Positions 24,501-37,600 of a stretch of DNA of 64,000 nt are shown in pieces. The DNA lies in NCBI GenBank assembly GCA_013339765.2, contig CM023449.1:202517422-202581421 (forward strand). Reading direction: 5' to 3'. The DNA comes from Haemaphysalis longicornis (taxonomy: Eukaryota; Arthropoda; Arachnida; Ixodida; Ixodidae). Position numbers and translations under genes: made by a program. The notes below the pieces were generated by a model that was given only the letters and a program-made list of their open reading frames with translations, did no database searches and was not told the origin of the DNA. Every line of letters starts with the position of its first letter. Position 1 is the stretch's first letter.

Positions 24501-25593
24501 GCTTCACCCCATATGTCATAACAGGCACCCGGCCTGAATAATGGCGAAAATTACACGGGAGTTTCGGAAAACATTCTTCAGTGTATTGTTTGAAATTTTA
24601 TTTCCGTGGAAACAATGTTGCACACAAAAGTATTTCCTTACTGTTGCCAGCTGAAGCCAAAATGCTTTCGCTTTCCAAACACGTAGCTTGCTCCGGCGCA
24701 GCGAAGAATTTTGTGCAGCGAGGAGTAGACAATGGGCGTGGATAGCGCCTGCTGCAGGCAATCACTCGCTTCCATAATTTTCTATCCTCGCGTTGAATAG
24801 TTAATTTTAACGCTTCAAGCTCTAAAGACACAAATAGGCGTTTTTCTGATCGGGTACGCCGTTTATATATTACTTCTGAAAACTTTGTGACGTGGACGAC
24901 CTATGTGATATTTGTTATTATACTTGAACTTTCTTTTCGAGTGAAGACAGTTGTTTGCGTTTTAAGTTGTCATGTCGAAGACCAGGCTGGATGGGGAATT
25001 TGTCGCAGGAGTAGACAATTACATAGGTCAGGAATTATAACTTCGAACCAGCTTTCAGATCGCGGGCGACCGCATTCACTTGAAAACAAGCATAACACCT
25101 GGAGCTTCCCGATCCCTGCGCCTCCTGGCGCCGCTTCTGCACGGCACTTACGGGAGGAGCGCTGCGTGGCTGATAGGGGCTCATGCAGGGGTGTGGTTCG
25201 CATTTCCTTCTTTTTGCCTTTCCGCGCCCTCAAAAACTTGTTATGGCGATGTCTGTAGGCAAATACTACGCTTAGGACACTTCAAAAAACAAGTGCGTCT
25301 TAGTAGCGTACTCGAACCCCAACAAGAGCTATCCGGGGACGTGTTCCTGCGCGCTGCTAGAACGCTCTAATGGGCGTCGGCGATGGCAGTAGCTTATCTC
25401 CACTGAGCTTCGAATACATCAAGCACGATGGAATTCTATGGCCGCTTTGTTCAGATCTGATACTGACACAGTGATAGGTTGGTTTCGTTTTGCAGCGCAG
25501 GCAACGAATGCGGCGTTGTTTGGAATATATACGCCATAGAAAAATATGTTTTGGGGATGTCATTACCCAATACCTGACAATACATTGTGCCTC
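21522..25593. other. Intergenic stretch with no recognised feature
   Basis: AT-rich with short open frames on both strands and no family I can name. A tRNA-like B-box motif in reverse (ggattcgaacc) at about 22246-22256 lacks a foldable tRNA around it. Confidence 0.4.
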
Positions 25594-25603
25594 TTATGGG
25601 AAT

Positions 25604-25849
25604 ATTAACCTGCCGCGGTGGATCAGTGGTTAAGGGGTTGCGCTGCTGTGCACGAGGTCGCGGGTTCGATTCTCGGCCGCGGTGGCCGCTTTTCTGATGG
25701 CGGCGAAAAGTAAAAACGCCCCTGTGTGCGATATTTCGGCGCAGGTTAAAGAGCCCCAGGTGGACAAAATTAGTTTGGAGCCCTGCACTACGGCGCGCCT
25801 CATCGCCTGCGCTGCGTCGGCGCGTTAAACCCTACAATCAATCAATCAA
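25604..25849 (+). mobile_element. Ruka-type tRNA-derived SINE
   Basis: tRNA-like head with an intact B box (ggttcgattct, about 25663), the shared body and a short (ATCA)n tail. Flanked by the perfect 10-bp duplication ttatgggaat at 25594-25603 and 25850-25859. Confidence 0.92.
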
Positions 25850-25859
25850 TTATGGGAAT

Positions 25860-27898
25860 GTAAGCCACGCGACCAAGGCTGGGGTTCGTTAAATAGGTGC
25901 CCACTCGCGCTTTATAGCAAGGACCGAGGAAAGTTGAAAATGAAGGGTTTGCCATGTCCGGACGAAACAGAACAGTTCGTACGGTGATGAAAAGAACCAG
26001 TGCCGCTTTTGAAATGCTCAAGACGAAATTTGTCAAAACTTAAGCAAGCTAGTACTCGCCAGACCAACTAGGTGCGAAATGCACTGATATTTCGCAAGAC
26101 ATAGGAGGGGGGAGGGGGAATGCCTAACTATCGTTGTTTAAAATTCGGAGTGAACTGAAGGAATGAAATGTTTAGTAATCAGACACACAACCTGCACGTT
26201 TACTTTCCTTTTGTTTTTCGACATCAACGAACAGCTGATCACTCGGCGGACGCATTTTTTAAAGATATACAGTAAGCAAGTATACACAGTTCAGAAGCGA
26301 TACACTATGTCATAAGGCCATCTGGTAGGAACGTCCAATTTCAGTTTGTGCTAGATTCTGCAGGCTCCCTCATGTGTCATATGACGATGTTACGAAGAAG
26401 CGTTTAATTGCGGACGTATAAGCGCGTCTCCGCACTGCTGGCAGATGATATATGTAGGAGATAAAATATTGCGAACGCTGACCTTGCCACAAGACGACCC
26501 AGCGTCAATCTTTTTTTCTCGTGTTCTGACTTCCCGCGTAGAATTTTGCGTTATCAATCGTACTTATTTCGCAGAATGTGCGTGAAATTTATGCCGCATT
26601 GGCTTGTCAGGGCAGTGATCAATATCTTAGGTATGAAGTGCAACTGGCGTGGTCAGGCATGAGTGCTCCGCTAGATTATGTAAGCATACAAAACTGATTT
26701 ACATCGTAGTGTATAGCCGTAGCATGACCATCTGAAGGATGCGGCCTCCTCTCACTTTTCTTCACCCTGCAATAAATGTGGCTGCTAACCGAATCTACAC
26801 GGCACAATACTTTTTGTTTAAACATGGTCGGCCGATTACACGCCAAGTTGTTGAAGCCTTTCACATTGCAGACAGGGAAGACACGTGCGTAAGCCAGGCG
26901 AGCGTGTTGCTCCATTCTAAAGTATTTGCATATCTGAGGGCCTCATAATTATGTACGCGCGTATTCCGACCCCACCAAAGGCACACGTACGAAGAAGCAC
27001 GCACCAGCTTTTTATGCACGGAAACGAGCTCTCCCAGAAGGAGCAAACACTGATGTCGCTCGATATTTCGTGGTTGGCAGTGCAGCCAAACTGACAATTC
27101 TTTATGGCGATCTTTTTGCCCATCCGCTGTTTTTCACGCGTGAAGGGGAAACGCTGCTGTGAACAATCGGGAAGGGAACTCATACTGCCCACTGTTTTAT
27201 CACTGGTTTTATCAAAGGCGTTGCGTAGAGCGCCGTCAGGTCGTACTTACTATAAGCAATCGACTATGTCGGAGTCCACCGGCGCTCAGTGCATAAATGA
27301 CGTGTCTGGCATTAAATCACTCTATCTTAGGTAAACTAAGACCACGTAACATAAGGTAGCATAAACTAACAAACCATTACCTAAAGAACACAAAGTAATC
27401 ATTTATATTACCAAAAAGTAAACTACAAATCGGAAATTATAGTTGAATGCAAAGGTGAGAAAATAACCAATGGAACTCCCCGTCTCGAACCACCGGCCTA
27501 GGCATCAACACGCTATGTGGGAACCAATATCGCAAGGACATGTGCTTAAGGCGGTGTTAGGCTAGTCGTATTCTTGCGTCACACGGCACTTTAGCCTGGA
27601 CGCAGTACCGAGCTAGAGGGCCGCCGGACGGCACTCTACCCACTGCGTTTATCAACTGATACTAAGAATGTATCCCGAAAAGCGTTTTTCTGTTGATAGT
27701 AAATTTAGTGAATCGCAAACCTTAGTGGTGCTAGGAAAGCAATTCGTTATGTTTTGTAGCAGTTTTCTTCCCTGGCGCATCTTTTCTGCCTACTTTTGTA
27801 GCGACCAAAGAGGTACCTATTTCTAGTAAAAAGACGACTGCTCTGCTTAAATAAGCACTTGTTTATAATCTGATGTCTTTTTCTCCTCCGATACGCAG
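25860..27898 (+). other. Intergenic sequence and presumed 5' region of gene B
   Basis: No promoter element can be supported. A good splice acceptor (tttttctcctccgatacgcag, ending 27898) lies just before the first coding exon, so at least one 5' non-coding exon of gene B should lie in or upstream of this stretch. It was not identified. Confidence 0.45.
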
Positions 27899-27973
27899 GA
27901 ACCCAATGCAAGGCTGACCGCCCTTAGAATCTTTTTGTGTGCAACTCGTGACTGACTGAAGACCGGTGAAATC

Positions 27974-28673
27974 ATGGAGACGGTTAGAAACCGAATGAGA
28001 TCGAAAGCGTCCGAGCAGGACTCTTCAGAAGTAAGCGCACAGAAATCGTCAACAAATGCACGCAACGTCAGCACGCATTCCAAAACACGTGCAGCGCCTG
28101 CCGGGTCCAAGGGGTGGCCCCAACGAATTCCTCCCTCACGCATCTACAGCTTCGTCATTGTGTCATTTGGCATCTGCCAGAGTGTATTCCGCTACTACCT
28201 CATTGGAACTTTATCGAGCATCGAAAAACGCTTCTCCCTATCCAGCCAAGAATCGAGCCTCATCATAGCAGCAGATGCCGCTAGCCCGCTGATAGCCACA
28301 GCCGCCTTCCTTTTTTGCTTACGCCGGCCCAGCACTGCGGCCGCGCTTTCCGGGGGAGTTGTCCTCTCTCTTGCGGGGGTTATCGCCAGCTGCCTCCCTT
28401 ACGTGATGTTTGGTGCTGGGACACCTGGAAGTTCAAAACATTTGCCCCCGTCGGCCGCTTGCCGGGACGACCAAGACGGGCATTGTCATAAAAGCAGCGA
28501 CGGGTCTTGGTCCGAGAGCAAAACCGAACAAACCTCGAGGGATATTTCTGCGCTTGTAGCCATTGCCTGCCTCGTTGCGGGCAACTTCCTCAACGGCCTT
28601 GGAGCTGTCGCTTCTCACGTGGCTGGCGCATCACACATAGACAAAAACAAAACAAGTCCTGCGGTCCACTTTG
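27974..28673 (+). CDS. Gene B exon 1 (first coding exon; TM1-TM4)
   Basis: The ATG at 27974 has A at -3 and G at +4 and is preceded by an in-frame TGA at 27953, so it is the natural start. Residues 1-55 are a polar, Ser/Lys/Arg-rich cytoplasmic tail. TM1 is at about 57-79 (FVIVSFGICQSVFRYYLIGT), followed by IEKRF, the conserved OATP motif before TM2. TM2 lies at about 95-116, TM3 at about 123-146. An extracellular loop with Cys163 and Cys171 precedes TM4 at about 191-212. The exon closes with SHIDKNKTSPAVHFG, the counterpart of the usual YIDDNV..SPLYFG. The donor is ttg|gtgagt, phase 1. The upstream acceptor at 27897-27898 implies a 5' non-coding exon. Confidence 0.85.
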
Positions 28674-31600
28674 GTGAGTATAAAAAACTTATTACTTCTA
28701 GAACACGCGCTCTGACAGTAGTAAATGCAGAACGGCGGGTCGGCTAACGTCTCGTGTGCCTGCGAAGAAACGTATACGTAGACGTTCTAACGTAAACAGG
28801 TACCTTGTTATTTACGGCACATCGGAAACTGAATCTGCATTATAGCTTCAGTAGATTCATTCCAGTTGCAGGCTAACTCTGCTTGCGTAAATTTTGCGGC
28901 GTTTTCTTGTCACTTTTTAGTTTTTTGTTTTGAAGATCATCAACGTTTCACGTCAGGCTCTAATTTTACGAATTTTGCAACCTGCTCCCACCACTTCTAC
29001 ATGACCTGCTACCGCCGTAAAGTAGTTCGCATTTTCAAACCGTCTGAGCGTGCTCTCTTCAAACTTTACCGTAAGACACCGCATTTATCAAGCGAAAGAA
29101 TAAAATGTAAGGCGTTCGAAATTTAAGCCTTCGCAAAGCATGTTCATTCCTAAAAATTCAAAATTTCCAAAAGCGATGTGAAACAAAATACCAGCCAGAA
29201 CACGAATGCCCACATAGCAAATAAAGACACACTACTTCTAACTGCACTAACGTGTCCACTGACACTCTGAATATAAAGACCCCGCCTTCCTTCCCGTCCA
29301 AAGTGGATATTCAAACAACATGTTGCAAAGACCACGGTACCAGGTGATAAAATTATTGGCGGCTTCACAGTAACGGTAGGGATAATCGCTTAGTGGTTCC
29401 TGTGGACGACCACTATAGGTTCGCTGACCACTCCCTTTCCGAGCTTGTCCCTTGCGCTGAGCTACGTGAGCAAGAATGTCCTCGTCCTTCCTAGCTTGGC
29501 GTTTGCTCAGAGCCTGTTCGAAGGGAGTTCAATTTTTGAGTTCGGGGGGTTACGTCGGCACTCCCGTTTCTTTTCCCTTTGGCACCCCGCGTAATAACGC
29601 TGCTCGTCGGAAGTTTTACATCAAAATGACCCTCCCATGGCGCTGGGCGAATTCGCCTGGTGCCCCCAGAAGGCCCAACAGGAAACAGCTCCTACAAAAC
29701 TGGGTGAGCTCGTTGTTACCATTGGCTATGGCGGGTTAGACATCTTAATTATAAACTCAAAACACCAGAAAACACTCAGGGGGCACTCGATGTTTTTGGC
29801 CTAGCTGCTTTTTATACCGCCCGTACCGTGCAAATAAAACAGGGAGAAAAAAACCTTATGCGCCTCTGTCTTTTTTAGTGAGGACACTGACATGAATGCC
29901 CACCGCCTCGCTACCAACTACTTTGCTCTAACAGCATTGCGGACTACAGATCTTGTTGGTCTAAAACTGGTTTTTTATGTACCCTCTTGCACCCGCGTAA
30001 GACGTATCAGCTTATATTTTTCTCCTATATCATTCGCGTTCAATTTCCACGGTGTCGCTTTGTCGTCTTGGCCACTCATCACCCTTTTTTCACATTCAAG
30101 TAGTTGAAATGAAAAGAATATGTGAAACATCCGGTCCTGTGTTGCTACTTTAATCCCTCCCTCGTCCCGTCCTACACTTCCACACCAGGGCTTTTTCCTA
30201 CCACCTGTCGGGCCCGCTATGCAAGTGGCGAAAACAGGCCACCGACACCCATAATCATGCACGGCTCGTTGTTCTGAGGAACGTAGTGACAGCGGGAGTA
30301 CAGGCAGGTAGAGCGGGCGTGACGTGTGGTTGCTTCACCCTTTCTCACCGACAAGCAGTTTCTACGGCCACGTCAAAACAAGTGCGAGGGGTTACGCGGT
30401 GCTATTAATCCTCGATGTGATTCCCCAGCTAGGAACTCGATCTCTAGTGGACGTGCTTTGTTGAAAGCATGATATTGCAAGAATATGCAAAGCCCCAAGG
30501 TCTCGATACCTTACGAAGAAAACTTTCTCTGAAATGAGGTGTTTTACAGTGGGGTTATTCACTCTCCAAGCGTCCTATCCCTCAGTCGAGTAACCTGCCG
30601 GAGAAAAATGGAAACACTTTGATGACCTAAGCGTCCGCAAATTATGTCACCCGTTTGAACACTCGTATCTAAGAAAAGACGGGCGGTCGTACATATAGTA
30701 AAGTAAACAGAGTGCAGAATTATCCTTTAAACGTGTTGGTTAAAGCCTGGCTTTCTGTGATTCTTGAGTGGTGTGTTCTTAGGGACATCTGTGACAATAA
30801 AAATTTCCGCTATTTTCAATGCCAATTAGCCATCGGCCAGTCATGCCACAGTGAGTAAAAAGGATTATTCGCCTTCGTACTCTGGACATAAAGATCGAAT
30901 AAATGTAAACCTTCCGGCACACTGCCCACAATACCTTCATCCACATGTTACACTCACCAACAAAGAATTTTACGGCTGCCCAAGCCTGCAAACTGATACA
31001 TATAACAAAATCACCATGTTTTACACCTCCCCCAGCCATTTCACATGCAACTGCCCTGACGGCAACTAGCAACCAAAACTCCCCATCTCGTATTCTTCTG
31101 CGAAAGCCACTCCCTGCCTACACCCCTCACCTACTCCAGAGCGGTGGGAATTCGCGCTGATCAGCTCGGACTTGCACAAACAGTAACACCTGACCCAGTG
31201 GGACGCCCAAGCAACAAAAGCATACCGATGGCACGCCTAAATAGTCCGATCTTCCGCTCTAAATTTTGAAAGAAAAAAACTTTTACTACTCCTTCCCCTC
31301 TACATGTAAAATTTATTTGATATCTACTAGCCTTTGTATCATACCGACGATTGACGAATGGGCAAGTATTAAAGTTGCTATGAAGTGAATATATACATTC
31401 TATCGCTTTACTGTATACGAATCAGGCTAATATTAAGCAACATACACAACTACAGCCGGTGGTATCGGATGCCACCGGTATTTTTCAAACTAATGAAAGA
31501 TGAGCCGACGGACTGGGTTTAGAACTCTTACTTGCTTGTACGCTCTCGCCCTGCCTCTTGTACTTCATAATTATTTTAGAAATTGATAAAGGCAGGAGGA

Positions 31601-34600
31601 TTTTATCAAGCTAAAAAAAGCAGTAACTACATGTTTTACCTTTTTACGCCGGAAGATGTGGGTACTTGAAAACGTTATCAAAGCTAACATCATTACCTAA
31701 TTGTTCAACGTGCTACGAAAAGCCCTTTAACGCTCCCTCTAGCAAAACACTGCCAGGAAACATATTTTCCACACATTGATAATTACCAATTCTTTGATCT
31801 GTACATTTTAGTCGTACAACGTACCTCTCACTAGAAACGTGTCAAAGACAAAAGTATGGCACTTTGGCCTTTTTCTGCTGGCGGTTTATTAATGCAGAAG
31901 CATGGGGATGCTTCCACACGCCCACCGTCGACGGGACGGTTCCGATGGGTCTGGAAGTATATATGTGTACGTACACCCATCGACAGAGAAGCCATGCTGT
32001 TTTACCGTATCAAAATTATCCTCTCAGAGCTGTACTGTCGTTTACCCACCTTAGTTGACACTAGTTAACTTCAATCCAACCTAATAGCACCTAAAACACA
32101 CTTTACAAATCGTAACTATTCAGTTGCTGTTTACTTTAGAAATCATTCATATTTTAGTAGCGGTGCTGTTTTATGGCTGGCGCTGATGACAGTTTATACT
32201 GGTATTCTCACGCCCTCTCTGCAGTAGGTTTTCCAACGTGCCGAAACTGGTTCTTGGTGTATAAAAAATAATAAAACAATAAAGAGGTTGGGTCATCGTA
32301 TTTTGGTTTAGACGGCTTATACTGTCCTTAAAAGATGTATTTTCAGCATTGCACTTGTGTTTAGAGGTTAAGCTGAATTTGGGGGGTCGTTGTATGGTTG
32401 CAGTTTGGAAGCTGGCTTTCCCACCTTGTGGGTTGCACAGTGAAGCATGGCAATTCAAACAGAGGGAGCAATTATAGATCAAATGGCTCTTACTCATGTG
32501 TTATCGAAAGAATCCTGAAACAAATTATATGAAAATGAGCCCCTAAGACGACTCTACCACATTTCATTGTGAAAATTACTCCTGCGGTCAAATTGTAAAC
32601 AGTACAGAATTACTGTCTCCTGTCGATATATAGGCACCTACGGAAGGAGTGTGGTTAGAGAAAACGCCTGTAACTGTTCGTTTACCTGAAGTATCCCGAA
32701 ACAAATTCTATGAAAGTAAGCTGTTACCCCTACACTAACATTAGGCACTGCATATTCGCTTGTCACCCTTCTTGGCGAGTGGACAGACACTGAATATTGT
32801 TTTATACACGACTGGCATACTTTGGTTTGCCTGTGGGCTTCTTCTGGTCACGTGATAAATCTGTGCCATAATTTGTACCCTTCGAGGCGACGCCACGGTC
32901 TATTAAAGTCAGTTTATATAATAGGTATAAGTATTGATTTTTAACATTACTGGCACATTTTTGTAACACATGATTTTACCGTTCACTGTGCATAGAAAGT
33001 TTTACATGTAGCACTCCTGAGCGGGTGTATTAGTGAAGCGTTCAGGTGCAGAAAACAAATTTAGGTTCAGGTTCAGGTGGAAAAAAAGATTTCAAAAACT
33101 ATCCAACTCGTCTAACTCATTCTATCTTTTGCAGAGGTACAAAGGCTGCCACAGGTTTCCTGAAAATATATTCCTAAGGAAACATTGTTTACAGTGTTAT
33201 TTATCACACACAGAGCCGCGCTCGTCAAGAGCCGAGTAGATTAAAAAATTTCAGGAGCCAATTCATGCACACTAACTGCTTCCATCCGGCAAGCCATCGG
33301 AACATATGATGGAATATAACGTGCTACTTTTCAGATCAACAGATGTCAACGGGCACAAATACATCTGAACGCTCCCCGAAATCTCTCAATGTGTAGCACT
33401 TGTGCGGAAAACTTCAGGCTGCGCACACCCTCATGAGAAGCTACGGGATGCCCATGCGCAATGGTGCCAGTGACAACGACCTAACGTGCTTCCGTTCTGA
33501 ACTCACGCCACTTGTTTAGTGTGTAAAGTGAGCAATCACAGCGTATCGCTGTAAAAAAGGACATGCGCATAGGGTTACCCTTGGAATACGGACCTCATCC
33601 TGGCCACCTGCGGGATACGCGAACAGGCACGTGTGTCCTGAAACCTGCTTCAACCACCCAACCCGGTCACTCGACGAACTTACGCCACGTGTACGCCCTA
33701 ACAAATTATCGATAACAGGGGATGGCTGTAAAACAGACGAAAAAACCTTTCGGGTGACCCGGGATGTAGTGAGCTGTAGTTAGAGAATAGACTGCGGAAT
33801 AAAATAAAAATGTTTGTTATTACAGCTGTCTAATTTTATTGCAGCCTTTTCAGGGGTCCCGTCAAATTTGAACTTGGTTTTGTCTCGTTGTCTTGAAGAT
33901 TTTTAAATGACCTGTCGAACAGTGTTGAGGAATGCTCGCTAGGAATAACTGTCAAAGCTATAGTCGTAGCAAAACCGACCGTTCGTTGTAATTTCCTCGT
34001 GCCTGCGAACGTCACTTCCAGTATCTCTTTTGCTCGCAGAGTAATTTTTTTCAGGGGGCAGTTTTTTTGCGTGCACTGCGCACTTCCTTGCACTGCTTGA
34101 TTAACTTGTTCGAAAACCCCTACTGGGTAAGCCGGACTCGAAGGAAGATATCTGGCCGCTAGAGAAACGCTGCCTTTGCGCACTGCTTGCCACGAATGGG
34201 ACTCCGTTTTCTAAATTGGTGAATGCCAGTTCGGTTGTGTTTTAAAAGGTTCTACAAAAGACAAAAGTAGCAACTGGTCCTGATGACCAGTTCCCCCAGC
34301 TTTTTCGCTATTCGCGAACTTATTAAACTAACTAGTTAAAATCGGTATAAATGGGAATCACTAAGTTCACATGCCGAATCGTTTCGGTGTATACGCCTGT
34401 GTCGCGCGGTGGTGTGGCCCCAAGCTAGCACATCGGGATGGCTAGGTTCCGCTGTCTGATCTTCGGTAGACGCTCCTCTCCGTTTTCTTTCTCCCGACTC
34501 ACGGCTGGGCTACACCGGCGGCGTACGCCGCTGTAGCCCGGCCGTGGCCGACGCTGGTGCTGCGTTCGGGATGCCACACCCCCACTAATTCCTGGTAACG

Positions 34601-37600
34601 GCCGGCAGAATCTCTGGTTTCACTCTTTGCAGAGCCACGTGTGTGAATTCAAGTGACGTCTCGTGGGCAATTGTTGTGGGTGTCGTTTGAAGCTTTGCTT
34701 TCCAACCACCTTCACAGCGTTAATTGGAGCCCATTGTTTGTCCGAGTCCTAGAACTGTTAGACCACGCAGGCAACAAGTGCATGCGATACTTTGATGAGT
34801 GGCCACAAAAGATACAAAATGGCATTATTTATAGTAGAGTGCCAGGCAGCCCAGTAACTTCATAAAATGTTTGTCCTTTTCAGTATGAAGAATCTCTTCT
34901 TGTTTGAGCTACGCAGTTTATTTGAATTGCTGCGATTGGACTGGTTTCTTTCCGGGGCACAAACAAAAATATTCAATACAGGCCCAAAACAACCGCCGCT
35001 AAAGCAGAAGACAAAAGCCGTACCGCCGACGCAGTCGCCGGCGAGCAGGCACTTCCGCGCGGAGAACGCTGAGTAAATTCGTTGCGCCATCTACAGTGTG
35101 CTCCGTGAGTGAAACCCTCCGCCCTCCCCTTGCACCCCAACGCCGCCTCCGCCGCTTTGGGAGTTTGTTGCCCCGCACGCCACGAAAGAACCGTTGGCTG
35201 GTAGAGCTAGAAAGGTTTGCTTTAAAACGTAAAGAAGGTGTTGCCGGAAACTATAAAGCAAAGCTACACCAGCGTAAAAACTACAAAATTCCTAAGGTTC
35301 AGCAATTTTAAACCGAATTAAAACGAGGGAAACCAAAAAGTACGCATGCAGCGTTTGTTGAAAGCTCGCCTTTCCATAAAAAGTCTAAACCTGCCGTCTA
35401 GCTATAACTACTGTATGAGTAGTCTCATCCTTTCGTTTGCGTTGAAGGGCACCCAGGGACAGACCAGACTGGGCGCCACCGATGGCCAGTCTGAGTGACC
35501 AAGCGCTGGCGAAGCAGCAGTTAATCTCTGACATAGTGACGTGGTTCGCTTGCGTCGAAGGGTCCGCACAGATGGCCCAGCCAGCACATGCGTCATTCAG
35601 CGCCTGCGAAGCAGCTATTTCACCGTCGTAATATCGCAGGAGAAGGTTTTGGAGAGAACGAAGCGATAAGAAAGTCGCAGCTTGCGCGGTGGGTGAAGGT
35701 CAAGTTGCCGCGACGATTGACCTTGAATGATGGGAAAAAAAGTTTGGCATCCGCCTCAAATCACCCATACGGCTACAAAGGAAAGCTTTCCAGAAACTTC
35801 ACAGAAGAAGAAAAATTCGTCCTGGTCCAGTATTTGAACCCAGGACCAGCGCTTAACGGAAGGGTGAATTTTTCTTCAACTGCACAGTTTCTGAGAAAGC
35901 TGCATATCTTTCCATTGTAGCCGTATGGCTGCACTGAGGTGGATGTGAAACTTTCCTTCGCAGAATCTTACTCTACACTGGGTATTTCTCCTAAATCTGG
36001 GCGATAAAGACCTTGAATGATGTAGCGCAGTAGAGCTTTCACTCTAAAATTGAAAAAAACAATTGCTTGCGGGATCGTGCACGTAGATTTTCAGACGCGT
36101 CAACTGTAAAATGTCTGTTGCATATAATTTTTTGTGTTTTCATTTCAGGAACGATGTTCGTTTGTCGATTCATTGGTCGAGGTGTGGGTCTCGCTTTATG
36201 CTCCATTTGCCTCACTTACAGCGAGAGCCCGTGGGGTAAGGCTGTTTCTTCCTCATTTAAAAAAAAACTCTACTAGCACAATTGCTCAAGCCAAGGTAGA
36301 CAACAAAGTTCACTGGTGTTTGCAGTTCTTTGTGAAGATTCATTTAGAAAGTGCTCAAAGCAACACGCGGACTTTAACGTGGTACGTTAGGACCCGTGCA
36401 GCAGAAAAGCAGGCGTCGTCGGTGTTGTTAACTGGTAGCAAAAAATCCCATAGCCCTACGTAGTTTCGCCAACAAAATCTCCGAGATAGGAAGCTGCTAC
36501 CCCAAAAGGTGGGTGCTCGCCGGAGCGGAGAATTTCTGGCTGCTTGGGTGCCGCAAGGGTCTACTATGACGTCTCCGTTAGGGTGTAAGGCACGTCACCG
36601 CGCACTCGCTGTTCATAAACGTGTGGAGGATGGCCTACCGCATATCTGTGCCAGACGCCCCACAGGCTCTTCCTCACCGCCTACTATGGTGACGCCACCG
36701 CGTTCTACACTGAAAGGAGCGGAGCAACTTGAGGCTCCTTCAAGTTTTGTGTACTGGGTGGATTTTTCTAGTAACGGCGAAATTTTTAGAATTGCTGTGG
36801 GTGAATGCTGTGGACAATACCTATACACATGCTTGCGATGAAATTGCGGCTTTCGCTTTTAAAAAAGGTTTGAAGTGGGAGGTGCATACTACTCTTACTG
36901 AATGCCATAGATATTTTACGATGTATTATTCTCTTCCAGTTGGCGACTTTATTATGAGGATTTATGCATATTAACCACCATAAATAATTTTCCTTGACTA
37001 TAGGTACTATCAGACAAATGTCACGACATGAAAAGAAGCTTGGTTTAGTCCGTCCGGAAACCAGCTAAATATTTGTGCACGTCCAATAGTTTCAACTCCG
37101 ATTTTTTTTATCATTTCGCGTTTTATAGCCCTTGCCAGATTTCGTGCAAATCAGGTTGTTAAAGTTGATTGGGTGGCTTGTATGTAACCGAAAATATGTC
37201 GTTTGACTCGAGATAATGGTATTCACTAAATTACCATGGCGGATGCGCGACGTGACTGATCTGTCTGCTCAGTAAGTTGTACTACTACGTATATTTGTAG
37301 TTAGCCTATCAATTGGAGCAGATATGCCAGTCGGGCGCTGCTTCCGGTCAGTATGAAGGTTCCTTGAACCGCAATATGGAAACCGCTTTGGGCTACTATC
37401 AAGTCTGAATCGTGGTCAGGTGTCAGATGATGCGTGAAAGTCTTTCTGGTATTTTTAGCTTTGTCATTGCCTAAACAACTTAAAACTATATGACATGGTT
37501 AGTACCATGATTTATTTATCTATTTTTTGTTTTGCTGGAAACCATAAAGGACTTTAATAATTGTTTTTCTTTCGGATTCTTACACTTCCCTGAAGGCTTC

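Larger units (their letters stand above)
28674..36148 (+). other. Gene B intron 1
   Basis: A 7.5 kb phase-1 intron. It holds an I-clade LINE tail (about 30890-31225) and the rearranged R1 repeat (34080-35300). A 110-codon frame at 35588-35920, lysine-rich (FTEEEKFVLVQYLN), is unrecognised. 28.7-30.8 kb and 31.3-33.8 kb show nothing I can name. Confidence 0.7.

Noticed and set aside
35588..35920. 110-codon lysine-rich frame as a gene
   Set aside because: No splice context, no recognised family, and inside intron 1 next to rearranged repeats; left as a note only.
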